A stretch of DNA of 64,000 nt, from assembly GCF_028768465.1 (NCBI RefSeq), contig NZ_CP118225.1, positions 2,833,001-2,897,000 of the forward strand, given 5' to 3'. Both the position numbers and the translations under genes were made by a program. The stretch comes from Rhodopirellula sp. P2 (lineage in GTDB: Bacteria > Planctomycetota > Planctomycetia > Pirellulales > Pirellulaceae). The notes beneath the pieces were generated by a model that saw only the letters and a program-made list of their open reading frames with translations, searched no databases and was not told the origin of the DNA. Positions 37,620-46,273 of this stretch are shown here, in pieces; position 1 is the stretch's first letter, and each line of letters starts with the position of its first letter.

Positions 37620-37975
37620 GGCTGATCCTTCCGCAATGGATTCGGCGGAGAATCAGTCGGTACTTCGACACGAATGCGGACGCCACCGGGAAGTTCAATC
37701 GTCGCGCTGGCGTGATTCGCAGCAGGAGTGGGGCGATCCGGTGTGGCTTGAAACGAGACGGGCACAAACTTGGCCACGGCGGAGGCTTTCGGATCCCGTG
37801 CCGAACGCAGCTTGCGTTTCCAATTGTAGAAAGAAGGCTGCGAAACACCTTCGGCGGTACAGAACTCAGCGACCGTCATCTGAGCCTGTTCAAATCGTTG
37901 CAGACGCTCCGTCCAAAGCTTCACGGTTTCGACTCGAGTCATGGGGGGCTCCATTGGGAAGCAAAGTAAACCCAA
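37616..37975 (-). CDS. tnpA: IS66 DNA-binding protein TnpA (Orf1)
   Basis: A 119-residue helix-turn-helix protein: ERLQRFEQAQMTVAEFCTAEG then SQPSFYNWKRKLRSARD is the IS66 Orf1 pattern. The C-terminal half has the beta-rich FVPVSF and ELPGGVRIRVEVP, also typical. The start ATG at 37973-37975 lies 22 bases from the right inverted repeat, leaving room for an internal promoter at the IS end. Confidence 0.93.
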   Translation of the reverse strand: MGLLCFPMEPPMTRVETVKLWTERLQRFEQAQMTVAEFCTAEGVSQPSFYNWKRKLRSARDPKASAVAKFVPVSFQATPDRPTPAANHASATIELPGGVRIRVEVPTDSPPNPLRKDQP

Positions 37976-38117
37976 TACCCTAAAGCCCGCGCCTACAATG
38001 GTTCTGGTGAACGGTTACAGTGCCAAGAAACTCGCTCAGTCTTTGGGCTAGAGCGAGGAACCGCGACTGACGGTGAAATCCTTCGCTCGCGCGTTTCGAT
38101 GTTAAGCATTTTCATCG

Positions 38118-38317
38118 AATGGCCAACGGCCTCGTTCAACATAGCCAGGGGCAACGCCCCTGGGCCAGGAATGTACGTTCTCATTTTGGCCAACGGCCAA
38201 GTTCAATCCAAACGTTTGGGTTGATGTTGGCCGTTGGCCAACCAGCTTCCCTTCGTTCTGATTCCAGGGGCGATGCCCCTGGCTTCGATGATGATGGCCG
38301 TTGGCCAAATCAAACGA
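38118..38317 (+). repeat. Second copy of the GGCCAACGG hairpin repeat
   Basis: GAATGGCCAACGGCCTCGTT, then CCAGGGGCAACGCCCCTGG, then ACGGCCAAGTTCAATCCAAA and GATGTTGGCCGTTGGCCAA, match the copy at 34363-34497 in the same orientation. A second CCAGGGGCGATGCCCCTGG palindrome follows at about 38264-38282. The stretch 38027-38629 otherwise holds no gene that I can support. Confidence 0.85.
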
Positions 38318-38629
38318 TAGCGAAAACGCAACTTCAAAAGCTCGCGAGATGAGGTGCCATCAAGCTGAATCGTCGCCTTGAAAGAACGGCTTTCGCCATA
38401 CCGAGACCTCTCCCACCACGATTTGACCAATCCGGTGCGAAGCGGTTCACGATCCGATGCGTTTCGTTCTCACAGGTCGGTTGAAGAAATCCGATGTCAA
38501 TGAACAAAGAGATCCGTGCACCGGTGTCGGCCACCGGAGCATCGAAATTACTCGCGTCGGTCGATGATTCGAAAGATCGGAAGCCCCAGTACTCCGATAG
38601 TGTTTCTCAGGAAAATCGACTTCTTTGCT

Positions 38630-40327
38630 TCAAGGAGTACAAAGCTCTCGAGTGATCTCTCGTTCGAGAAGATTTGATTTCAACGCACCATCAATGTCAT
38701 TGGCAAACGCAGAATTGTCCTCGATTAGCTTAGCAATAAACTCTATCGCATCATCAATATAAGTATCCAGCATCCCAGTCGTACTTTGTAGATCAGCAAT
38801 CTGCGTCTGAAGAATTTCGCGGCCTTGGTTCCATGTGTCAGTCTTCCGCCAACGGTTCGCAACGACACGTGCAAGATGAAACACACCACCCTTCGCCAGC
38901 TTGCGTCTGAGTTCATTCTCGACGCGATTCAATGCTCCGGCTGAAATACGCGACTGCACAGCAAGATAGATGATGACGCTCAACACATGCGGCTCGACAT
39001 GCTGGCCGGTAAAAATCTGGTCGTATGATTCCGACCAAACCTTGTACTTTCGCCGCCGTGCATCAGCAGGTCTTCCTAGCACTATTCCAAGAAAACATTG
39101 TCCAACAACGTCGTTTGAGACGATCTTCATTCCTTCTGGCACATCCAATTCGCGAAACTGATTGGCTTTTCGCTCGTAACAGAAGCCAAAGAGCGCAAAC
39201 GCCTGCTCCATGTCGACCTGAACACTGTCATTCGCCTTCAGATCTCGATTACTGATCTTGTTTTGGTTGTTGGTCGATAAAACGATTCGGTCGACCAAAT
39301 CTGTATCATCTGTTTCGTAAATCCTGAGTAACACACGGGCGTCTGCCTTTAGTTGTCCGCTCTTTGACGCCAAGGCAAGAGCCGTTGCAGTTTGGCACCC
39401 GTTGATAATTTGCATGTTCTGCACTTTAACGTGAGGGTCATCAGGATCGGTTGTAGGATCGAACTTGTCACAGATGACGGTGATGCCATTGTTTAGGAAC
39501 CAAAACTGAAAACTCGTTTCAGTGTTGGAACACGTGCGCACGATGTCCTTGTTCACACTGCCACGAGTTCCCAGAAAACGGCGAATATTGGAGTCAAAAA
39601 CGGCGCCAGAATCATCGTCGTTTACGATTTTCGCGATATCGCGCGCATGCGCCGTGCAAACTAAGCCTTTTAACCCTTGACTATGGTACTTGATAAGTGA
39701 GGGCGTATTAGCGTCGTATCGGATTGGAATGTTGGCATCAATCCGGCGATCCTTCTTCTCTGCAGCATTTACGAGATCGACGAGCTCATCTGCTCCAACG
39801 CTCGCAAAGTCAAACGAACGAAACGTGCCATTGTTGTATTCCTGCTGTATTGTCTCAAGTTCTTGTTGATACTCAGAGGAAATCTCTGTCCTGAGCCCGT
39901 TGGTCAACAACGCGCATCGGAACGAAACGTTGGATGGACCGTAACCGCTCAAAACGGATCTAATTTCCAGGACTTTGTCGCGAAAGGGCACGTTTGCGAT
40001 CGACTGGATCTCCAGTCGCGACTTGTTGAAAATCCAATTGAGCCCATTGCGCATAAGAATTAAGGCATTCGATGAAAAACCGTTCGTATATTTCATCGAC
40101 AAGATAAAGATTTCGGCTTCCCCATCGTTCTCAATTATTGTTATCGCATCGATCTGTTTGTCCTGGCTTCCGTCAACAAGATCAGACTCATCAAACGAGT
40201 GAAGACTTATTCCTGTAAACGTCGCGTGAGAAAAGCGTTCAAACGCCTCGCTTTCACCGCAATGGAGGAGCGAAGCAGTCTGTGAGACCCGGTCATCAAT
40301 GATTTGCTGGCGGACAGTTGGCATCAA
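38630..40327 (-). CDS. AIPR-family protein (putative phage-resistance/abortive-infection nuclease)
   Basis: A 565-residue protein of the AIPR group (PF10592), named from abortive-infection phage resistance. The AIPR core is clear: IPIRYDANTPSLIKYHS and AHARDIAKI, then SNIRRFLGTRGSVNKDI, FWFLNNGITVICDKF, VQNMQIINGCQTATAL and VLSTNNQNKISNRDLKAND. The N-terminal part has GSQDKQIDAITII followed by AEIFILSMKY, which resembles a PD-(D/E)xK nuclease core, though the usual Gln before xK is Ser. No methyltransferase, helicase or toxin partner is adjacent; it is bordered by repeats and an IS66 element. Its AT-richer sequence than the flanks suggests horizontal transfer. The defence role is inferred from the family. 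Confidence 0.85.
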   Translation of the reverse strand: MMPTVRQQIIDDRVSQTASLLHCGESEAFERFSHATFTGISLHSFDESDLVDGSQDKQIDAITIIENDGEAEIFILSMKYTNGFSSNALILMRNGLNWIFNKSRLEIQSIANVPFRDKVLEIRSVLSGYGPSNVSFRCALLTNGLRTEISSEYQQELETIQQEYNNGTFRSFDFASVGADELVDLVNAAEKKDRRIDANIPIRYDANTPSLIKYHSQGLKGLVCTAHARDIAKIVNDDDSGAVFDSNIRRFLGTRGSVNKDIVRTCSNTETSFQFWFLNNGITVICDKFDPTTDPDDPHVKVQNMQIINGCQTATALALASKSGQLKADARVLLRIYETDDTDLVDRIVLSTNNQNKISNRDLKANDSVQVDMEQAFALFGFCYERKANQFRELDVPEGMKIVSNDVVGQCFLGIVLGRPADARRRKYKVWSESYDQIFTGQHVEPHVLSVIIYLAVQSRISAGALNRVENELRRKLAKGGVFHLARVVANRWRKTDTWNQGREILQTQIADLQSTTGMLDTYIDDAIEFIAKLIEDNSAFANDIDGALKSNLLEREITRELCTP

Positions 40328-41068
40328 ATCGCTTTCAGTTCAGTACTGCATTGAAATATCGACGCGAATTCTACTGCAGATAAGCGATCGGAGGGAACTA
40401 CTCCGGCGGCCGACACCGGCGTGCCAATGCGTATTGCGCGATAAACAGCTGACGAAGTTTTGGTTGGCAAGGAGACGAGCTGTTGATTGCCCGGCAGTCA
40501 GCACTTTATCCCGTGAGGGATTTCGGATGGTGGCCGTTGGTCGCGGAGCGCACCGACGGAACATGGGAAGACACCTTCGCGGTTCGACCTTGGACGGGCT
40601 CGGCAGGTTCAACATGGCCGATTTGCGACCGCCTTCGGGGGCGAGGGTTTTGCAGCTTGGCTTCGGTGGTGTTTGCTTTGCTCGTCCGTTGGCTGGTTTC
40701 TTTCGTGCCTTCGGCGTGGAGGGCTTTCGGGGTTTCTATGTCTCGCGGGCTGTTGAGCGACTGAGCCGTTTGGACGCTTGCCTCGGCTCTGTGGTGGAAC
40801 CGGGGCGAATGCCCAAACGGCTCATTGAATCGACCCTCATTCCAAGCTTTGGGGCTGCGTTCGTCTTTGACGAGAGAGTAGAACAGTTGTCCTCAACTGT
40901 TTGCGTGGCAGCTTCAGAATCGTCGAGCAGCATGGCGCGAATGTCGAGTTCGGTGAACGCTTGAAACCGCTCGAGAGGTTGAGTTGCAAGGCGGAACAAT
41001 TGAGACAATTGTTCTACTCTGGCGAGCGTGCTTGTCGAATGGTGTTGTGTCCGAACGAACAGCGCATG
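40328..41068. other. Gene-free stretch between the AIPR gene and fba
   Basis: About 740 bases. Open frames of up to 221 codons exist, but none shows a recognisable domain or a plausible start. The 3' half carries the MITE-like inverted pair at 40874-41020. Confidence 0.45.
40874..41020. repeat. Inverted pair of related hairpins, MITE-like
   Basis: AGAGTAGAACAGTTG plus its inverted half (40874-40900) recurs in inverted orientation at 40995-41020 as AACAATTG, AGA, CAATTGTTCTACTCT. The pair encloses about 95 bases without a gene. The arrangement resembles the ends of a small non-autonomous element. Confidence 0.5.
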
Positions 41069-41107
41069 AAAAAAAGCCTGGAGCGGATGGTTCCGTTCCA
41101 GGCTTTT
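41069..41107 (-). terminator. Intrinsic terminator of fba
   Basis: A 16-bp stem (41072-41087 with 41092-41107, one G-U pair), 4-base loop, and a run of T on the minus strand (41069-41075, overlapping the stem foot). It lies about 61 bases past the fba stop. Confidence 0.88.
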
Positions 41108-41168
41108 GAATTGTGTGTCGTTTGTTCGCGTTCAGGTTGGTGAAACGCGAACCGGGTCAGACTGCGGC

Positions 41169-42179
41169 TTAGAGAGTCGCACGCAGCTTGGCACCGTTGC
41201 CGGCTTGGCCGAAGGCGGTCATGCGAGCGACGCAGACGGCTTTCATGGCGGCGCGGGCTGGTTTCAGGTAAGCGCGTGGGTCGAAGGCGGCTTTGTCTTC
41301 GGTCAAGACTTTGCGGATCGCACCGGTGATGGCCATGCGGCAGTCGGTGTCGACGTTGATCTTGCGAACACCGCTCTTGATGCCACGCTGAATTTCTTCG
41401 ACAGGCACGCCGTAGGTTTGCTTCATCTCACCACCGTACTGGTTGATGATGTCTTGCAATTCTTGTGGCACGCTGCTGCTGCCGTGCATGACCAAGTGCG
41501 TGTTGGGAAGCTTGGCGTGGATGGCTTCGATGCGATCCATGGCCAGGACTTCACCGGTTGGTTTCTTGGTGAACTTGTAGGCACCGTGGCTGGTTCCAAT
41601 CGCAACCGCCAACGCGTCGCAGCCGGTTTCTTCGACGAAGCGTTGGGCTTCATCGGGGTCGGTCAGCAATTGGTCGTGGGTCAGTGTTCCGACTGCACCG
41701 TGGCCGTCTTCTTGTTCGCCGCCGCCGTCTTCCAGCGATCCCAGGCAACCGAGTTCGCCTTCGACGCTGACGCCACGAGCGTGGGCCATCTTCACGACTT
41801 CCGCGGTGACTTTGACGTTGTAGTCGTAGTCGGCAGGGGTTTGGCCGTCAGCTTCCAGCGAACCGTCCATCATGACGCTGGTGAAGCCATTTTCGATGGC
41901 CGACAAGCAGGTCTCGGGGCTGTTGCCGTGGTCTTGGTGCATGACGATGGGAAGCTGTGGGTACAGTTCCGCTGCGGCGAGCATCAGGTGGCGAAGGTAG
42001 ATGTCTTGGGTGTAAGCGCGAGCGCCACGCGAGGCTTGGATGATGACCGGCGAATCGGTTTCATCAGCAGCTTCCATGATCGCCTGGATCTGCTCCATGT
42101 TGTTGACGTTGAACGCCGCAACACCGTAATCGTTTTCGGCGGCGTGATCCAAGACAACGCGAAGGGGGACGAGTGGCAT
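41169..42179 (-). CDS. fba: Class II fructose-bisphosphate aldolase
   Basis: A zinc-dependent aldolase of glycolysis, gluconeogenesis and the pentose/Calvin-type pathways. Signatures are [11 protein letters not shown] (zinc His and catalytic Asp), [42 protein letters not shown] (zinc His), [10 protein letters not shown] and [14 protein letters not shown]. The 336 residues match the longer, type B class II group (CbbA-like). The start ATG at 42177-42179 is clear. It is followed by a strong terminator, so it forms a single-gene unit. Sod, encoded upstream on the same strand, has its own terminator. Confidence 0.95.
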   Translation of the reverse strand: MPLVPLRVVLDHAAENDYGVAAFNVNNMEQIQAIMEAADETDSPVIIQASRGARAYTQDIYLRHLMLAAAELYPQLPIVMHQDHGNSPETCLSAIENGFTSVMMDGSLEADGQTPADYDYNVKVTAEVVKMAHARGVSVEGELGCLGSLEDGGGEQEDGHGAVGTLTHDQLLTDPDEAQRFVEETGCDALAVAIGTSHGAYKFTKKPTGEVLAMDRIEAIHAKLPNTHLVMHGSSSVPQELQDIINQYGGEMKQTYGVPVEEIQRGIKSGVRKINVDTDCRMAITGAIRKVLTEDKAAFDPRAYLKPARAAMKAVCVARMTAFGQAGNGAKLRATL

Positions 42180-42261
42180 GGCGTTCAGTTCCTGAGAAGT
42201 CGTGTGTTTTTAGTGGGAAAGCCGCAATTATCTCGGTGGAACCCCATTTCGCAAGGGCATG

Positions 42262-42294
42262 AAAAAACCGCTCGCCCGGGAAGGGGCAAGCGGT
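42262..42294 (-). terminator. Intrinsic terminator of sod
   Basis: An 11-bp stem (42267-42277 with 42284-42294, one G-U pair) and six T following on the minus strand. It begins 33 bases past the sod stop. Confidence 0.88.
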
Positions 42295-42326
42295 CTGGCA
42301 AGTCAATGGAGTTGCTGACTCAGGGG

Positions 42327-42950
42327 TTACTTGGCAGCCGCAAAGCGGGTGGCAACGGCATCCCAGTCGACCACGCTCCAAAATGCAGAAATGTAGTCGG
42401 GGCGACGATTTTGGTAGTGCAAGTAGTAAGCGTGTTCCCAAACGTCCAATCCCAGGATGGGCGTGCCAGCGATGCCGGCAACGGCTTCACCCATCAACGG
42501 GCTGTCTTGGTTGGCCGTGCTGCCAACTTTGAGCTTGCCGCCGGAAACGTACAGCCAAGCCCAGCCGCTACCAAAGCGAGTGGCAGCGGCGTTTGCAAAT
42601 TGTTCCTTGAAGGCATCGAACGAGCCGCAGGCTTCGTCGATGGCAGCGGCCAGGTCGCCGGAGGGCGCGCCGCCCTTGCCGGGGCCCAGGATGGTCCAGA
42701 ACAACGAGTGGTTGGCGTGTCCGCCACCGTTGTTGCGAACGGCTCCGCGTTTGTCATCGGGCACAGCCGACAGGTCGGAGATGACTTCTTCGATCGACTT
42801 GGAAGCCAAGTCGGTCCCAGCCAACGCGTCGTTGGTCTTGGTCACGTAAGCATTGTGGTGCTTCGTGTGGTGGATTTCCATCGTCCGCGCGTCAATGTGC
42901 GGCTCGAGGGCGTCGTAGGCATACGGCAATTCGGGCAGCGTGAAAGCCAT
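42327..42950 (-). CDS. sod: Superoxide dismutase, Fe/Mn family
   Basis: Converts superoxide to hydrogen peroxide and oxygen. The metal ligands are His27 in MEIHHTKHH, His81 in [10 protein letters not shown], and the Asp and His in [16 protein letters not shown]. The second-shell residues GSGWAWLYV look more like the Mn than the Fe branch, but the distinction is not safe by eye. At 207 residues there is no signal peptide, so it is cytoplasmic. It has a terminator of its own, and an OmpR-type regulator is encoded 86 bases upstream on the same strand. Confidence 0.95.
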   Translation of the reverse strand: MAFTLPELPYAYDALEPHIDARTMEIHHTKHHNAYVTKTNDALAGTDLASKSIEEVISDLSAVPDDKRGAVRNNGGGHANHSLFWTILGPGKGGAPSGDLAAAIDEACGSFDAFKEQFANAAATRFGSGWAWLYVSGGKLKVGSTANQDSPLMGEAVAGIAGTPILGLDVWEHAYYLHYQNRRPDYISAFWSVVDWDAVATRFAAAK

Positions 42951-43035
42951 GGTGCTCGTGGGGGTTTGTGGTTGGCGGATGTAAAAATTGTGATTTGCGA
43001 TAGCGTACCAAGCCGTCTAGGGGCGGGCGAGCGGG

Positions 43036-43785
43036 TCAATTCGTGGACGTTTCCGGTTCCAATGTTTCGGGGTCGAGAACGAATCGGTAACCCGCGTCAC
43101 GAACGGTCAACAAATGAATGGGGTCAGCGGGAGACGGTTCAATGGCTTTCCGCAGTCTCGCGATGAATTGGTCGACCGCTCGAGTCTGCAGGTTGCCGGA
43201 CATTTCCCAGACCTGAGTCAACAGTTCGGAACGGTTGATCACGCGTTCGGGATTCTCGACAAAGTACCGAAGCAAACGGAGTTCCTTCGGGGTCATTTTG
43301 ATGGGCTGGCCGTCGACGGAGACCTGGTGGGTCCGGAAGTCCGCTTCCACCCGCCCGAATGCAATGGAGTCCACGCTTTCCGACACGGGGGCGGTCCGAG
43401 TCACCGCGCCAACGGGGGCGGCTTGCAACAAGTTTTTGACGCGGCTGATCAGTTCGGACAAGTCGAACGGTTTGCTCATGTACTGGTTCGCACCGACGTC
43501 GAACCCGCGGGCGCGATCTTCGGACAACGTGCGAGCCGACAGCATCAGGACGGGCGTCATGTTGCCCGATTCGCGGATTTGTTCGCAAACGGTGTACCCA
43601 CTCATGCCGGGCAACATCAAATCCAACACGATCAAATCGATCGAGCTGCCGGAATGTTCGATCAGTTGCAGCGCTGAAGGGCCGTCTTCGACCAGTGAAA
43701 CACGGTAATCTTCGGCTTCCAGGTTGTATTTGATGCCGACACCGAGGTGCCGCTCGTCTTCGACAACCAATATGTGAGCTCGCAT
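43036..43785 (-). CDS. OmpR/PhoB-family response regulator, orphan
   Basis: A 249-residue regulator with a receiver domain (VVEDERHL acidic pair, phosphoacceptor Asp in LIVLDLMLPGMSG, Ser in LMLSART, Lys in YMSKPFD) and a winged-helix DNA-binding domain (MTPKELRLLRYFVENPERVINR, RAVDQFIARLRKAIE, LLTVRDAGYRFV). No histidine kinase lies next to it, so its partner is elsewhere. It is upstream of sod, but the gap of 85 bases leaves co-transcription open. A direct repeat that could be its own binding site sits at 43843-43868. Confidence 0.92.
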   Translation of the reverse strand: MRAHILVVEDERHLGVGIKYNLEAEDYRVSLVEDGPSALQLIEHSGSSIDLIVLDLMLPGMSGYTVCEQIRESGNMTPVLMLSARTLSEDRARGFDVGANQYMSKPFDLSELISRVKNLLQAAPVGAVTRTAPVSESVDSIAFGRVEADFRTHQVSVDGQPIKMTPKELRLLRYFVENPERVINRSELLTQVWEMSGNLQTRAVDQFIARLRKAIEPSPADPIHLLTVRDAGYRFVLDPETLEPETSTN

Positions 43786-43842
43786 CCGATCCCTTGATCC
43801 TTAGAAGGTGCTTTCGCAGGCCCGTCTCGCAGCGGGCCAGCG

Positions 43843-43868
43843 AAATTGTGACACCTAAATTGTGACAC
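43843..43868 (-). promoter_or_regulatory. Direct repeat upstream of the orphan regulator, candidate operator
   Basis: AAATTGTGACAC occurs twice, at 43843-43854 and 43857-43868, a 14-base offset, about 60-85 bases upstream of the regulator start codon. OmpR/PhoB proteins bind direct repeats, usually at 11-base offset, so autoregulation is possible but not shown. A short hairpin (GCCCG...CGGGC) lies next to it. Confidence 0.35.
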
Positions 43869-43981
43869 GTGAAAAGGTTCCGACCAAGACGCCGGGGACA
43901 ACCTGGCCGTCGCGAATGGAGGTCAGTCCGTTTTACTTCACTCTCCCTTGGGGAGGGGCGGACCGCTTCGGGCCAGAGGGA

Positions 43982-44637
43982 TTTCTTGTTCCCAGGCTCT
44001 GCCTGGGAACACACTGTCTTGGAGGCTCCGCCTCTCGGTTGTGTCTCAGCAGGCGGAGCCTGCCGTGCATTGCGTTCCCAGGCAGAGCCTGGGTACGAGG
44101 AAAGTGCGGTGCCTCCCACTTGCGAAAGTCGCCCGTGAAGATCGAGCGGCTTTCTTTTCTTTCTTGTTCCCAGGCTCTGCCTGGGAACACACTGTCTTGG
44201 AGGCTCTGCCTCCCGGTTGTTTCTCAGCCGGCGGAGCCTGCCGTGCATTGCGTTCCCAGGCAGAGCCTGGGTACGAGGAAAGTGCGGTGCCTCCCACTTG
44301 CGAAAGCCGCCCGTGAAGATCGAGCGGCTTTCTTTTCTTTCTTGTTCCCAGGCTCTGCCTGGGAACACACTGTCTTGGAGGCTCCGCCTCTCGGTTGTGT
44401 CTCAGCAGGCGGAGCCTGCCGTGCATTGCGTACCCAGGCAGAGCCTGGGTACGAGGAAAGTGCGGTGCCTCCCACTTGCGAAAGCCGCCCGTGAAGATCG
44501 AGCGGCTTTCTTTTCTTTCTTGTTCCCAGGCTCTGCCTGGGGACACACTGTCTTGGAGGCTCCGCCTCCCGGTTGTTTCTCAGCAGGCGGAGCCTGCCGT
44601 GCATTGCGTTCCCAGGCAGAGCCTGGGTACGAGGAAA
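43982..44637 (+). repeat. Tandem array of a 178-bp unit, about 3.7 copies
   Basis: TCTTGTTCCCAGGCTCTGCC recurs at 43984, 44162, 44340 and 44518, exactly 178 bases apart. Each unit holds CCCAGGCTCTGCCTGGG and, about 100 bases on, its reverse complement CCCAGGCAGAGCCTGGG, plus GGAGGCTCCGCCTC- and CAGGCGGAGCCTGCC-type palindromes. Copies differ at only a few positions. The 178-base period is not a multiple of three, so the many open frames here are not genes. The 300 bases from 44638 to 44950 hold no gene. Confidence 0.95.
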
Positions 44638-44863
44638 AGGCTCAACAATCAAAACGAGGTTTCAGAAGACGTGCACTGGGCGGAAACTCGCTCAAGCGGC
44701 TACTGGATCACTCCGGCCGACCTGCTGAGAACGATGTTTTTGCCGCTCGGTTGCCAATCCGGAGACTCGCTGCAACCGGGAGACGTTGCCGGCTCGCAGC
44801 CCGCTTGAAAGCTCACGAGGTTGAAAACGGTGGTTCTTGGCGGTCGATGTGGGGGTCCGCTGA

Positions 44864-44892
44864 TTGTCGCTTGCAGGACGCAGGGCTACACT
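44864..44892 (+). promoter_or_regulatory. Candidate sigma-70 promoter of gltA
   Basis: TTGTCG (44864-44869) and TACACT (44887-44892) are separated by 17 bases, each matching the consensus at four of six positions, about 58 bases before the gltA start. This is a pattern match only. Confidence 0.35.
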
Positions 44893-44950
44893 ACGTCTGT
44901 CGCCCCCAAGACGTCCCGCCAACTCGTAAATTGCATCCAATAGATCGCCC

Positions 44951-46267
44951 ATGAGCTCCTCCTCCAGTTTGGAAATTCAACGAGCCGACACTGTCCGAGT
45001 CCAATTCGGGGACACCAACCTGGAGTTGCCTTTGTTGGAAGGTTCCGAAGGTGAACAGGCGATAGATGTCAGTCGTCTGCGTGCCGACACCGGCGTGATC
45101 ACCTTGGACGATGGGTTCGTCAACACCGGTAGCACCCGCAGTGCCATCACGTTTTTGGACGGTGAAAAGGGCATCCTGCGTTATCGCGGTTATCCGATCG
45201 AGGAACTGGCCAAGAGTTGCGACTTCGTCGAGGTCGCTTACCTGCTGATCTTTGGCGATTTGCCCAGCAAGGACGAAATTGAAACGTTCCGTTCGGGCAT
45301 TCGTGAACACACGATGATTCACGAGGACATGCGGTCGTTTTACAACGGCTTCCCTCGGGATGCTCACCCGATGGCGATCCTCAGCAGTGTGGTGGGAGCG
45401 TTGTCGACGTTCTACCAGGACTCGATGGATCTGAATGACCCTCGCCAGGTCGAGATTTCGATGTATCGATTGATCGCGAAATTGCCCACGATTGCAGCTT
45501 ACAGCTACAAAAAATCGATGGGCCAACCGTTCATGTACCCCAAGAACGAGTTGGATTATTGCGAGAATTTCTTGTACATGATGTTCGCGACGCCGACCTC
45601 GGATTACCTGGTCGATCCTGATTTCGCGGAAGCACTGAACTTGCTGTTCATCGTGCACGCCGATCACGAGCAGAACTGCAGCACCTCGACCGTTCGCATG
45701 GTCGGCAGCAGCAACGCCAACCTGTTCGCCTCGATCTCGGCCGGCATCGGTGCCTTGTGGGGGCCGCTGCATGGTGGAGCCAACGAAGCCTGTGTCAACA
45801 TGCTGGAGCAAATCGCAGCGGATGGCGGCAACGTTCAGAAATACGTCGACATGGCGAAAGACAAAACGAACGACTTCCGCATCATGGGCTTTGGTCACCG
45901 CGTTTACAAAAACTCGGATCCCCGAGCGACCATCATCCGCGCCAGTTGTGACAAATTGCTGGCCAAGTTGAATCTGGATGACCCCTTGTTCGAGGTCGCT
46001 CAGAAATTGGAAGAAGTGGCGCTCAAAGACGAGTACTTCATCGAGCGGAAGCTTTACCCGAACGTTGATTTCTATTCGGGCGTGATTTACCGAGCGCTCG
46101 GGATTCCGATCCAGATGTTCACCGTTCTGTTCGCGATCGGTCGACTTCCCGGTTGGTTGGCTCATTGGCGTGAAATGCACTCCAACCCAGCCTCGCGAAT
46201 CAACCGCCCGCGTCAGATCTACACGGGTGCGACCGAGCGAGCGGTGGTGCCCGTCGACCAACGCTGA
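44951..46267 (+). CDS. gltA: Citrate synthase
   Basis: Condenses oxaloacetate and acetyl-CoA to citrate in the TCA cycle. Type II citrate synthase features are an N-terminal beta-domain (VITLDDGFVNTGSTRSAITFL), ILRYRGYPIEELA, and active-site residues in FIVHADHEQNCSTSTVR (His), LWGPLHGGANEA (His) and FYSGVIYRALGIP (Asp). GFGHRVYKNSDPRA binds CoA and oxaloacetate. The 438 residues are of family length. The ATG at 44951 is the first in a non-repetitive stretch after the 178-bp array. The stop is 6 bases from that of the convergent unknown gene at 46274. Confidence 0.96.
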   Translation: MSSSSSLEIQRADTVRVQFGDTNLELPLLEGSEGEQAIDVSRLRADTGVITLDDGFVNTGSTRSAITFLDGEKGILRYRGYPIEELAKSCDFVEVAYLLIFGDLPSKDEIETFRSGIREHTMIHEDMRSFYNGFPRDAHPMAILSSVVGALSTFYQDSMDLNDPRQVEISMYRLIAKLPTIAAYSYKKSMGQPFMYPKNELDYCENFLYMMFATPTSDYLVDPDFAEALNLLFIVHADHEQNCSTSTVRMVGSSNANLFASISAGIGALWGPLHGGANEACVNMLEQIAADGGNVQKYVDMAKDKTNDFRIMGFGHRVYKNSDPRATIIRASCDKLLAKLNLDDPLFEVAQKLEEVALKDEYFIERKLYPNVDFYSGVIYRALGIPIQMFTVLFAIGRLPGWLAHWREMHSNPASRINRPRQIYTGATERAVVPVDQR

Positions 46268-46273
46268 TCGTTT

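Larger units (their letters stand above)
35389..38018 (-). mobile_element. Complete IS66-family insertion sequence
   Basis: The ends are imperfect 22-bp inverted repeats starting GTAACCGTTCACC (left 35389-35410, right end complement 37997-38018), with two mismatches. An identical 8-bp target duplication AGTGCCAA flanks it (35381-35388 and 38019-38026). The 2630-bp element carries tnpA, tnpB and tnpC on the minus strand in the usual IS66 order. All three genes are full-length, so it is probably intact and recently inserted. Confidence 0.95.

Noticed and set aside
40299..40964. 221-codon frame next to the AIPR gene
   Set aside because: Arg/Leu-rich low-information sequence, starts inside the AIPR gene on the other strand, no domain.
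41106..43166. 686-codon frame antisense to fba and sod
   Set aside because: It crosses two clear genes and two terminators; a shadow of high-GC codon use.
43933..44954. Long frames of 85-245 codons in the 178-bp array
   Set aside because: They repeat out of phase with a period not divisible by three, so any protein would change frame each unit.
44891..46261. 456-codon frame antisense to gltA
   Set aside because: A shadow of the citrate synthase gene.
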